Source: Croceicoccus pelagius
GTDB taxonomy: Bacteria; Pseudomonadota; Alphaproteobacteria; Sphingomonadales; Sphingomonadaceae
Reading direction: 5' to 3'
Length of the DNA stretch: 64,000 nt
NCBI RefSeq assembly: GCF_001661915.1
Contig: NZ_LYWY01000019.1
Span: 115,362-179,361, forward strand
Part shown: positions 20,288 through 27,700 of the stretch, in pieces
Layout: each line of letters starts with the position of its first letter
Numbering within the stretch: the first letter of the stretch is position 1
The notes under the pieces: model-generated
What the model saw: only the letters and a program-made list of their open reading frames with translations
Databases searched by the model: none
What the model was told of the DNA's origin: nothing
Program-made: the position numbers and the translations under genes

Positions 20288-21040
20288 CTAGAGGGGCAAA
20301 CCGACCATTCGGACCGCGATTCCGGCCAGCGCGAGAAACAGGCCGAGCGGCAGGGCCGACTGCGAATCCACGTCCTCCCCCGCGAGTCTCAGGACGATTG
20401 CCGCCGCAATTCCGGCGAGCGCTGCCAGCAGGAGAGTCGCGATCACGCCAAACATGCCGAGCCAGAGCCCGATCGCGCCGAGCAGCCAGGGATCTGCCTT
20501 GCCCAGTCCTTCCCGCCCGCGGAGCCAGCGATAGCCAAGCGCGGAAGCAGCGAGCAGCGCGAAACCGAGCGCACCGCCCGCTATCTGGTTGAGCGCGACC
20601 TCCTGCCATTCGTCGGCGGAGATCGTCACCAGCACCGAACTGACCGCCAGCAGCGCGACGAGCCGCGTGGGAAGCCAAAAATGCCTCCCGTCGAGCAATG
20701 CCAACAGCAAGAGCTGCCAACCGAAAATCGCCGTAGTCAGTGCATCGAGCCAGTCCGCACCAAGCGCCACGGCAGCGCCGCCGATGAGCGCCCCGCCCAA
20801 TTCCGCCAGCAAATGCTGCGTGTCGATCGTAGCGCCGCATGCCCGGCAGCGCCCCCGCGCAAAAAGGTAGGAAATGACCGGCAGGAGATCACGTACCGCC
20901 AGAACGCGGCCGCATCCGTCGCACTTCGACCTGCCGGTTACGATGCCTTCATCGCGGGGAAGCCGCATGGCGACGGCGCCGATGAAACTACCGACGAGCA
21001 GCCCCAGCCCCGCGCCGCAAAGAACCCACGGCCAGTCCAC
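20288..21040 (-). CDS. Prepilin peptidase (A24 aspartic protease)
   Basis: Type IV prepilin peptidases cleave and methylate prepilin-like proteins in the inner membrane. The 250-residue protein has eight hydrophobic segments. The zinc-binding N-terminal loop holds two CxxC pairs (CDGCG near 40, CRACG near 65). One catalytic Asp is in LLLALLDGRHFWLP near 117; the second should be the Asp of LGKADPWLLGAIG, where the usual GxGD reads GKAD. Family members with GKAD exist, so activity is likely. No pilin genes are nearby. It ends before the nuo operon. Confidence 0.88.
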   Translation of the reverse strand: MDWPWVLCGAGLGLLVGSFIGAVAMRLPRDEGIVTGRSKCDGCGRVLAVRDLLPVISYLFARGRCRACGATIDTQHLLAELGGALIGGAAVALGADWLDALTTAIFGWQLLLLALLDGRHFWLPTRLVALLAVSSVLVTISADEWQEVALNQIAGGALGFALLAASALGYRWLRGREGLGKADPWLLGAIGLWLGMFGVIATLLLAALAGIAAAIVLRLAGEDVDSQSALPLGLFLALAGIAVRMVGLPL

Positions 21041-21043
21041 GGA

Positions 21044-21520
21044 TCAGGGTTCGCCGTCGCCCCAGAGGCTGCCTTCGTCCATCCACCCCGACTTTTCCCC
21101 GATCGTGACTTTGCACCAGCCCGACTTGCAGTCGCCTAGCGTGACGACCACGCCCGGTTCGGCGCGCCAGAGCAGCGAGGCGCCTGACGAAGGTTCCGCG
21201 CGGATGGCGGACGGTTCCTCGCCGGTGACGATCGCGCTGCGTTCCAGACTCAGGAAGCGCGAGACGATCCAGCCCCGCGCACCGTCGGGATCTTCGACCA
21301 GTCGCCAACCGCTCATCTTGCGCACGACTTTGAGTGGCAGGCCCGCACGCTGATAAACCCATTCGATAGGGTAGGCTTCGCTCGGCCCGACGCGCATGTT
21401 GGCCTCGTCCGCGCGGAGCGAGACCCAATAGGGCACCTCATCCTCGGCATGGGCGGGCGCGGCGATGGCAAGGCTGACGATAGCGGCGCAGATCGGCCCG
21501 GTAAGCGAATGGCGCGGCAT
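21044..21520 (-). CDS. Secreted SH3-domain protein
   Basis: From ATG 21520, which has GGAG five bases upstream, the 158-residue protein starts with a signal peptide (hydrophobic core ICAAIVSLAIAAPAHA, likely cut after residue 25). The mature part resembles two bacterial SH3-like repeats: SLRADEANMRVGPSEAYPIEW with a later WIVSRFLSL, and a second unit with CKSGWCKVTIGEKSGWMD. Such domains bind peptidoglycan or other proteins in the periplasm. A longer frame exists from 21562 but lacks a ribosome site and would bury the signal peptide. It ends three bases before the prepilin peptidase start. Confidence 0.85.
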   Translation of the reverse strand: MPRHSLTGPICAAIVSLAIAAPAHAEDEVPYWVSLRADEANMRVGPSEAYPIEWVYQRAGLPLKVVRKMSGWRLVEDPDGARGWIVSRFLSLERSAIVTGEEPSAIRAEPSSGASLLWRAEPGVVVTLGDCKSGWCKVTIGEKSGWMDEGSLWGDGEP

Positions 21521-21634
21521 GGAAACTCCGGTGCGCGAAACAAGTGACAGGATCTTGCGCATAGCGCCCCGCCGCGCCCACTAGCAAGCTCGGACGCTTG
21601 ACCAGCCCCCGCCTGTGGACGTAGCGCGGTTTCC

Positions 21635-22666
21635 ATGCCCAATCGCACCGAGACCAGCCTGTCGAGCACCGAGACCCGCCGTATCGAGGGCAAAGCCCGC
21701 GTCGGGGTCACCCGCCACCTCCTCCCTTCCATCGAAACGCGCATGGAAGAATTGTTCGACGCGAAGCTGAACCGCGAGGACAGGCCACTTTCGCGTGACG
21801 AGATGGCTGCGCTGATGCAGAACATCGACGTGCTGGTGCCGACGGTGACCGACCATATCGACGGTGAACTGATCGCCAATGCCGGTCCGTCGCTTAAGCT
21901 GATCGCCAATTTCGGCGCGGGCACCGATCATATCGATCTCAAGGCCGCTCGCGCCAAGGGGATCATGATCACCAATACGCCGGGCGTCTTCACCGAAGAC
22001 ACCGCCGACATGACGATCGCGCTGATTATCGGCGTAATGCGCCGGATGCGCGAAGGCACGCGCCTTGTCCGCCGCAAGGAATGGACCGGCTGGGCACCAT
22101 CGGCGATGCTGGGACGCAAGCTGGCAGACAAGGTACTGGGCATCGTCGGCATGGGTCGCATCGGGCAGGCCGTCGCCCACCGCGCCCGCGCCTTCGGCAT
22201 GCAAGTCGTCTATCACAACCGCCACCGCCTGCCCGAAGCGCTGGAACGGATGCTGGGGGCGGAATATATCCCGACGCTCGATGCATTGCTGGAACGGTCC
22301 GACATCGTGACCCTGCATTGCCCTGCGACTTCAGCAACGCACGACCTGATCGATGCACGCGGCTTCGGACTGATGAAAGACAGCTCGGTCATCATCAACA
22401 CCGCTCGCGGTGAATTGATCGACTATGAGGCGATGATCGACGCGCTCTATTGTGGCAAACTGTTCGGCGCAGGCCTCGACGTCTTTCCGGATGAACCGCA
22501 AGTCGACCAGCGCCTAATCGATCATCCCAACGTAATTACCCAGCCCCACCTCGGTAGCGCGACCGAGGAAGGCCGTGCGGCATCGGGTGAGCGCGTAATC
22601 GCCAATATCCGCACCTGGGCCGATGGACATCGCCCACTGGACTGGGTGCTCGAAGGTTGGGCTTGA
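21635..22666 (+). CDS. NAD(P)-dependent 2-hydroxyacid (D-glycerate type) dehydrogenase
   Basis: The enzyme should reduce glyoxylate/hydroxypyruvate or oxidise D-2-hydroxyacids using NAD(P). The 343-residue protein has the Rossmann motif GIVGMGRIGQAVA near residue 170 and the catalytic triad in order: Arg of NTARGELID, Glu of FPDEPQVD and His of QPHLGSAT. The first 20 residues (to RIEGKARVGV) are an extra polar leader. The Cys-cluster gene starts 16 bases after its stop. Exact substrate is not readable from sequence. Confidence 0.88.
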   Translation: MPNRTETSLSSTETRRIEGKARVGVTRHLLPSIETRMEELFDAKLNREDRPLSRDEMAALMQNIDVLVPTVTDHIDGELIANAGPSLKLIANFGAGTDHIDLKAARAKGIMITNTPGVFTEDTADMTIALIIGVMRRMREGTRLVRRKEWTGWAPSAMLGRKLADKVLGIVGMGRIGQAVAHRARAFGMQVVYHNRHRLPEALERMLGAEYIPTLDALLERSDIVTLHCPATSATHDLIDARGFGLMKDSSVIINTARGELIDYEAMIDALYCGKLFGAGLDVFPDEPQVDQRLIDHPNVITQPHLGSATEEGRAASGERVIANIRTWADGHRPLDWVLEGWA

Positions 22667-22682
22667 AGCGGGAGCGGACCCG

Positions 22683-23198
22683 ATGGTCCTTGCCGCCGGA
22701 CTTTGCGCAAATTGCGGGCTATGCTGCGATGGCAGCCTGTTCGGCACGGTCGAGATCGTCGAGGAAGACGCTGACCGGCTGCACGATCTGGGTGTCGTGC
22801 TGACGCCTTGTGAAGACGACAATTACGATTTCGACCAGCCCTGCCCGATGCTGAAAGGTACGCGCTGCACGATCTACGCGCAGAGGCCCGAGACCTGCTC
22901 CGACTTCCGGTGCCCGACCTTGCGAGAACTGGATGCCGGAGAAATCGCGCTGGACGTGGCGCAGGCCCGCGTCGCCACTGTGCGCGCAATGTTCGCGGAC
23001 CTCGCGAAGCACGATCCGCGCAGCTACCAGCAACTTCGCGCGCAGTGGGCCGATGACCGGCTGGCAGGCGCCGACGCGATGGCGACGGCGCTGCTCAACC
23101 TCGGGATCGAGAGCATTAATCGCTACCTCGACCGACATTTCCGCCGCGGGGAGGAGCGGGTCTATGCCGACCCGGATGATCTGAAAATCAGTTCGTAG
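22683..23198 (+). CDS. YkgJ-type zinc/iron-chelating Cys-cluster protein
   Basis: The 171-residue product begins with CANCGLCCDG near residue 8, followed by CPMLKG, CTIYAQRPETCSDFRC, which is the YkgJ-family Cys pattern thought to bind a metal or Fe-S centre. The function is unknown. ATG 22683 is chosen because GGGAG stands about nine bases upstream; an earlier ATG at 22623 overlaps the dehydrogenase by 44 bases and adds a non-conserved leader. Its end overlaps the convergent GFA gene by 11 bases. Confidence 0.82.
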   Translation: MVLAAGLCANCGLCCDGSLFGTVEIVEEDADRLHDLGVVLTPCEDDNYDFDQPCPMLKGTRCTIYAQRPETCSDFRCPTLRELDAGEIALDVAQARVATVRAMFADLAKHDPRSYQQLRAQWADDRLAGADAMATALLNLGIESINRYLDRHFRRGEERVYADPDDLKISS

Positions 23199-23628
23199 GT
23201 TCGCGACCGGCGGATTGAGTCGGCGTGTAGCGGAGCATGCCGACGATGCCGCCTCCCCCATCGTTGGGATGCAGCACACCGTCCATCACTGCGATTTCGG
23301 CAAAATCGAAAGGGCTCATCCCGTCGATGCAGGCGACATTGACGCCAAATTGATGCGGGTTCGATCGCCGCTGGTGATGCGTGTAGATGCCGCACTTCGA
23401 ACAGAAGTAGTGCTTCGCGGCACCGGTGTTGAAGGTGTAGAGCGTCAGGAGCCCTTCCCCGCGCGTCACCGTGAAATCGGCCAGATCCGCGCTCAACGCT
23501 ACGGCACCGCGCATTCGGCACAGCGAGCAGTTGCAGCGCCGCGCGCTCGCCAGATCGACTTTCGCCACGAAGCCGACGCCGCCGCAATGGCAGGCGCCGG
23601 TCACATCGCGAAAGTCGGTTTCGGGCAT
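23188..23628 (-). CDS. GFA-family (glutathione-dependent formaldehyde-activating-like) protein
   Basis: The 146-residue protein has the Mss4-like zinc folds of the GFA family: CHCGGVGF near residue 14, CNCSLCRMRG near 34 and FCSKCGIYTHHQ near 76. Members bind zinc, and some carry glutathione adducts; an actual formaldehyde role is often not supported. ATG 23628 shares one base with the stop of the nitronate monooxygenase-like gene (TGATG), so it is the last gene of the prfB-led operon. Confidence 0.85.
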   Translation of the reverse strand: MPETDFRDVTGACHCGGVGFVAKVDLASARRCNCSLCRMRGAVALSADLADFTVTRGEGLLTLYTFNTGAAKHYFCSKCGIYTHHQRRSNPHQFGVNVACIDGMSPFDFAEIAVMDGVLHPNDGGGGIVGMLRYTPTQSAGREPTN

Positions 23629-25034
23629 CAATCGCCGGTCAGAATACGCTCAACAAGCTCCTTCACCGTCGGCGTATAGCCGTTGGAATAGAACGGGTCC
23701 TGTTTGAAGCGGTATGCCGCATGGCCAGCAAAGGCGAGGTTTTCGTCCACCGGACCGCCGTGGGCAATGTCCTGGAGTGTTTTCTGGATGCAGAAGCTGC
23801 GCGGATCGGCAAGACGGCCCGTGGTGTAGTCGTCATGATCCTTCCACGATGAGAAACCGCAGTGCGACAGGCAACCCATGCAGTCGGCCTGGTCCTTGCG
23901 GATCGTCTCACGCTCTTCCGGCGTCACGAAGACGACCGTGTCGTCAGGCGTTTTGAGAGCGGTTTCGAACCCTTCGGACGCCCAGCCACGTGCGCGGTCG
24001 CGATCGTGTTCGGTGACCCAGAAGTTCTTGCCCTTCACGCCGACGTCGAGCTGCGCTGTGTGATCGCCCGCCTCGACACGCGAGTAGGGAATCTGACGCT
24101 CCGACCGCGCTTCGAGATTGCGCAGGAACGGATTACGAATGGCCGAGGAATAGAAGCCCGTCGGCGAAAACTTGTGCAGCAGGACGTCGCCTGGCTCCAG
24201 GTTGCGAAGCGCGTCTTTCCAGCCCTGCGGGATCGGGCTTTCCTGCGTCAGCAGCGGGCGCGTGCCGAACTGGAACGCGATCTTGCCGATTTCCGGATTG
24301 TCGATCCAGTTCTCCCACTCGCGCAGGAACCAGACGCCGCCGGCCATGACGATGGCGGTCTCTTCCGAAACGCCTTCCTTGCGCATCGTCGCGCGCAGTT
24401 CGGCAACGCGGGGATAGGGGTCCTGCGGCTCACGCGGGTTTTCCGCGTTCGACAGGCCGTTGTGCCCACCGGCCAGCCACGGGTCTTCATAGACCACGGC
24501 GGCCATCAGTTCCGGAACTTTCGAATAGGAACGCTTCCACAGAGCGCGGAAGGCGCGGGCCGAGGAGATGATCGGCAGGTAGCAGACGTTGTAGCGCTGC
24601 GCGATCTCGGCCAACTTGTAGGGCATGCCCGCACCGCAGGTCACGCCGGTGACGAGGCCCTCGGTCTGTTCGAGGATACCTTCGAGAACCGCCTGAGCAC
24701 CGCCCATTTCCCACAGGACGTTGATGTTGATCGCGCCATGCCCGTTTGAAATCTCGTGGGCGCGCTTCACCTGTTCCACGCCGCCGTCAATGGCGTAGCG
24801 GATCAACTGCTCGTGCCGTTCCTTGCGGGTCAGCTGTTCGTAGACCTGCGGGATAATCTTGCCCTCGGCGTCGTAGCTGTCGGCGTTCACCGCGCTGACC
24901 GTGCCGATGCCGCCTGCCGCTGCCCAGGCCCCCGAACTCATGTGGTTCGTGGCCGACACGCCCTTGCCGCCCTCGATCAGCGGCCAGACTTCTTTGCCGC
25001 CGTAATTGATGGGCTGCAACCCCTTGAAACTCAT
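23628..25034 (-). CDS. Nitronate monooxygenase-like flavoprotein
   Basis: NMO-type enzymes are FMN TIM-barrel oxidases acting on nitronates or related compounds. The 468-residue protein has GGKGVSATNHMSSGAWAAAGG near residue 22, a glycine-rich phosphate site around MAGGVWFLREW, and FQFGTRPLLTQ. It also has a C-terminal Cys-containing segment, CMGCLSHCGFSSWKD near 395, not part of the barrel, which resembles a possible metal or Fe-S site. Start and stop overlap both neighbours (ATGA, TGATG). The natural substrate cannot be told. Confidence 0.82.
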   Translation of the reverse strand: MSFKGLQPINYGGKEVWPLIEGGKGVSATNHMSSGAWAAAGGIGTVSAVNADSYDAEGKIIPQVYEQLTRKERHEQLIRYAIDGGVEQVKRAHEISNGHGAININVLWEMGGAQAVLEGILEQTEGLVTGVTCGAGMPYKLAEIAQRYNVCYLPIISSARAFRALWKRSYSKVPELMAAVVYEDPWLAGGHNGLSNAENPREPQDPYPRVAELRATMRKEGVSEETAIVMAGGVWFLREWENWIDNPEIGKIAFQFGTRPLLTQESPIPQGWKDALRNLEPGDVLLHKFSPTGFYSSAIRNPFLRNLEARSERQIPYSRVEAGDHTAQLDVGVKGKNFWVTEHDRDRARGWASEGFETALKTPDDTVVFVTPEERETIRKDQADCMGCLSHCGFSSWKDHDDYTTGRLADPRSFCIQKTLQDIAHGGPVDENLAFAGHAAYRFKQDPFYSNGYTPTVKELVERILTGD

Positions 25035-25834
25035 GTGCTTACCGTCCCGGTTTCGGGCGCGCCATCAAGGCTGCCCAGGTGTCTCTCGATATCGGTCCCG
25101 GCTGCCACATCCTGTTGGCAAGCCTCGATATCCTGCGGATCGGGGCGAGAACCCTCGGCCTCGAACCGCGCGTAATAACCGGCCAGTTCCGGCCGGCGGA
25201 TGAAGGCGGCAAGGCGAAAGCCCACCGCCTCGAATTCACAGAATAGCAGAACCGGCGGAATTCCGTGCGAATCCGTTGGCCGGTCGGTGTCGACCACGAT
25301 TACCTGCCCCTTGTCCTTCAGCGCCGGACGGAGCCGCCACAGGAAGGCATAGGGCTCGGAAACCTCGTGGTACATGTGGACCAGGAAAATGCGGTCGAAG
25401 CTGTTTTCGGGCAGCTTGGGATCATCCTCGGACCCGCGCGCGATCGACACGTTGTCGAGCCGTTCGCGCTGCACACGCGCGCCAAGCCGATCCAGCACTT
25501 CGGGATCGATGTCCTGCGCCAGGACGCGGCCACGCGCGCCAACCCGTTCGGCAAGCCGCGTGGTGTAGTACCCTTCGCCCGCGCCGATGTCGGCCACGGT
25601 CATCCCCTCGCCGATGTTGGCAAGATCCATGACGGTCGCGGCTTCCTTGCGGTCATCGCGCGAACGTTCGGTGGCGACCTGGTTGCTGGTCGTTTTCGAG
25701 ACGGGCCGGTCAGGCTGCGGAAAATCGCGCGCGGTGGCCGCCCGCTTGTCACCGGCCGCCGTGATGTCGCACCCGGAAAGGGTGAGAGAGGCCGTCAGGA
25801 CAAGCGCGGCAGACAAGGCGCGGGAGGCGATCAA
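25031..25834 (-). CDS. Predicted lipoprotein SAM-dependent methyltransferase
   Basis: The methyltransferase core is clear: motif I VADIGAGEGYYTTRLAE near residue 88, an acidic end of strand 2 (AQDIDPE) and FDRIFLVHMYHE. I place the start at TTG 25834, which overlaps the prfB stop as TTGA. That choice puts a lipoprotein signal at the N-terminus (ASRALSAALVLTASLTLSGC), with Cys 22 as lipidation site. The product would then be an envelope-anchored methyltransferase, as in a known but poorly studied family. If a later start is used it would be cytoplasmic. The open frame further upstream is the reverse of prfB coding. Confidence 0.78.
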   Translation of the reverse strand: MIASRALSAALVLTASLTLSGCDITAAGDKRAATARDFPQPDRPVSKTTSNQVATERSRDDRKEAATVMDLANIGEGMTVADIGAGEGYYTTRLAERVGARGRVLAQDIDPEVLDRLGARVQRERLDNVSIARGSEDDPKLPENSFDRIFLVHMYHEVSEPYAFLWRLRPALKDKGQVIVVDTDRPTDSHGIPPVLLFCEFEAVGFRLAAFIRRPELAGYYARFEAEGSRPDPQDIEACQQDVAAGTDIERHLGSLDGAPETGTVST

Positions 25835-26958
25835 TCCACGTCTTCCACTTCGACTTCCTCGCCTGTCACGCGCTGCGCGAGGGCGGCGGTGATGAACGGG
25901 TCGAGCGCGCCGTCGAGAACATCGCCCGGGTTCGTCGATACATGGCCGGTACGCAGGTCCTTCACCTGCTGATACGGCTGCAGCACGTAGGAGCGGATCT
26001 GGTGCCCCCAACCGATCTCGGTCTTGGCCTGGTATTCACCCGAGGCCGCGGCCTCACGCTCTGCCAGTTCCTTCTCGTATAGCCGCGCCTTCAGCATGTT
26101 CATCGCGGTGGCGCGGTTCTTGTGCTGCGAACGGTCGTTCTGGCTGGCCACCACGATACCGGTCGGCTGGTGGGTGATGCGAACGGCGGAGTCGGTCGTG
26201 TTGACGTGCTGTCCGCCCGCGCCCGAAGCGCGATACGTATCGATCTTCAGGTCCGCTGGATTGATCTCGATCTCGATGTCGTCATCGATCACCGGATAGA
26301 CCCAGACCGAGCTGAACGAGGTGTGGCGACGGGCCGAGCTGTCGTATGGGCTGATGCGGACGAGGCGGTGAACGCCGCTTTCCGTCTTGGCATAGCCGTA
26401 GGCGTTCTCGCCCTTGATCAGCAGGGTCGCGGACTTGATGCCCGCCTGTTCGCCCGCCTGGTATTCGACCAGCTCGACCTTGTAGCCGCGCCGTTCGGCC
26501 CAACGCGAATACATGCGCTGTAGCATCTCGGCCCAGTCCTGGCTTTCCGTGCCGCCGGCACCTGCATGGACTTCAAGGTAGGTGTCGTAGCCGTCCGCCT
26601 CGCCCGAAAGCAGGGCGCCGACCTTGTCGCGGTCGGCCCGCTCGACCAGCGAGGCAAGCGTCGCGATGCCTTCGCCGACGATATCTTCGTCGCCCTCGGC
26701 CTCGCCCATTTCGACGAATTCGATCGCATCGGCCATTTCGGCCGAGATCGCCTGCACCGCACGGATCGAGGTTTCGAGTCGGCCACGCTCACGCATCACT
26801 TCTTCCGCACCCTTGGGATTATCCCACAAGGTCGGGTCCTCGACGCGTGCGTTAAGCTCGTCCAGACGACGCAGCGCGGCGTCCCAGTCCAGCGATCGGC
26901 GGATGAGTGCAAGTGCCGCTTCGATGCGGTCAATATGGGCCTGCCCTTCGGCACGCAT
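25831..26958 (-). CDS. prfB: Peptide chain release factor 2
   Basis: RF2 reads UGA and UAA stop codons and triggers peptide release. The 375-residue protein has the codon-reading SPY (203-205, with the usual SPF changed at the last position, as in other alphaproteobacteria) and the catalytic GGQ at 248-250 in [14 protein letters not shown]. The gene is a single uninterrupted frame from ATG 26958, so the programmed +1 frameshift known from E. coli is absent here. It leads an operon of four overlapping genes. Confidence 0.95.
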   Translation of the reverse strand: MRAEGQAHIDRIEAALALIRRSLDWDAALRRLDELNARVEDPTLWDNPKGAEEVMRERGRLETSIRAVQAISAEMADAIEFVEMGEAEGDEDIVGEGIATLASLVERADRDKVGALLSGEADGYDTYLEVHAGAGGTESQDWAEMLQRMYSRWAERRGYKVELVEYQAGEQAGIKSATLLIKGENAYGYAKTESGVHRLVRISPYDSSARRHTSFSSVWVYPVIDDDIEIEINPADLKIDTYRASGAGGQHVNTTDSAVRITHQPTGIVVASQNDRSQHKNRATAMNMLKARLYEKELAEREAAASGEYQAKTEIGWGHQIRSYVLQPYQQVKDLRTGHVSTNPGDVLDGALDPFITAALAQRVTGEEVEVEDVD

Positions 26959-27076
26959 GGTGAATTCTCCGTAAGTCGGCGGTCCGCTTAGCCCAGCGGG
27001 TCCGATGTGGAAAGTGGGTGCTGTCGCAAAAGAGCCGCAGCGGCAATGCTGTCCCCGACGTGGGACCGAACGCGGG

Positions 27077-27631
27077 TCAGCCCTTGCGCTTCATCGCCTT
27101 TACCGCCGCCAGCGTCTTCGAAACGTGTTCGCGCCAGTCGAGATCGGAATGGACCATGACGATGCGGCCGTCGGTGCCGATGACATAGGATGTGCGATCG
27201 GTCAGCCCGGTCGGCACGCCTTCGCGCTTCAATGCGACGTCATAGGCGCGGATCAGGCCGGGTGTCGCGCGGGCCACGGGAAACTCGTCCCGGCACGCCT
27301 CGGTCGAGAACTTCTTGAGCGTCTCGATGTCGTCGTTGGACATACCAACAACCTGCGCGCCCGCTGCGCGGAACTCGTCCATCGCCTCGGCAAAGGCGTG
27401 CGCTTCCAGTGTGCACCCCTGCGTGAACGCCTTGGGATAGAAGTAGAGCACGACCGGGCCCTTCTTCAGCGCCTCGTTCAGGTCGAAGCGGAAGGACTTG
27501 CCGGCCAGCGCACCCGAAGTCGTGAACAGGGGCGCCTCGGCCCCTTTCTTCAGCGCGGCACTGGCAGGAACGGCTATGGTCGCGCCAATGGCGGCAGCCG
27601 CCACGACGAGGGAGAGAGCGAGCTTTTTCAT
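27077..27631 (-). CDS. Periplasmic peroxiredoxin (PrxQ/BCP-like)
   Basis: The 184-residue protein has a signal peptide (MKKLALSLVVAAAAIGATIA, likely cut after ASA near residue 25) and then an AhpC/TSA thioredoxin fold. The peroxidatic Cys is in YPKAFTQGCTLEAHAF near residue 76. A second Cys lies in STEACRDEF near 111, possible as resolving residue. It would reduce peroxides in the periplasm. ATG 27631 starts the signal peptide; the frame upstream has no support. The 120 bases between this gene and prfB hold nothing I can name. Confidence 0.86.
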   Translation of the reverse strand: MKKLALSLVVAAAAIGATIAVPASAALKKGAEAPLFTTSGALAGKSFRFDLNEALKKGPVVLYFYPKAFTQGCTLEAHAFAEAMDEFRAAGAQVVGMSNDDIETLKKFSTEACRDEFPVARATPGLIRAYDVALKREGVPTGLTDRTSYVIGTDGRIVMVHSDLDWREHVSKTLAAVKAMKRKG

Positions 27632-27665
27632 GGAGCCTTCAATGGGGCTTGCTGCAGCGAAAGTC

Positions 27666-27700
27666 CATTGCCTGACAGTGCACTGCAACAATGCAGGCAA
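27666..27700. repeat. 8-base inverted repeat between mrcA and the peroxiredoxin gene
   Basis: ATTGCCTG at 27666-27673 is exactly mirrored by CAGGCAAT at 27693-27700, with the small palindrome AGTGCACT between. It sits directly after the PBP1A stop and 35 bases before the peroxiredoxin start. No T run follows, so a terminator is unlikely; an operator for the peroxiredoxin gene is possible but unproven. Confidence 0.35.

Noticed and set aside
26860..26958. Programmed frameshift site in prfB
   Set aside because: No in-frame TGA with a CTT/Shine-Dalgarno-like stretch occurs in the first 30 codons; the frame is continuous.
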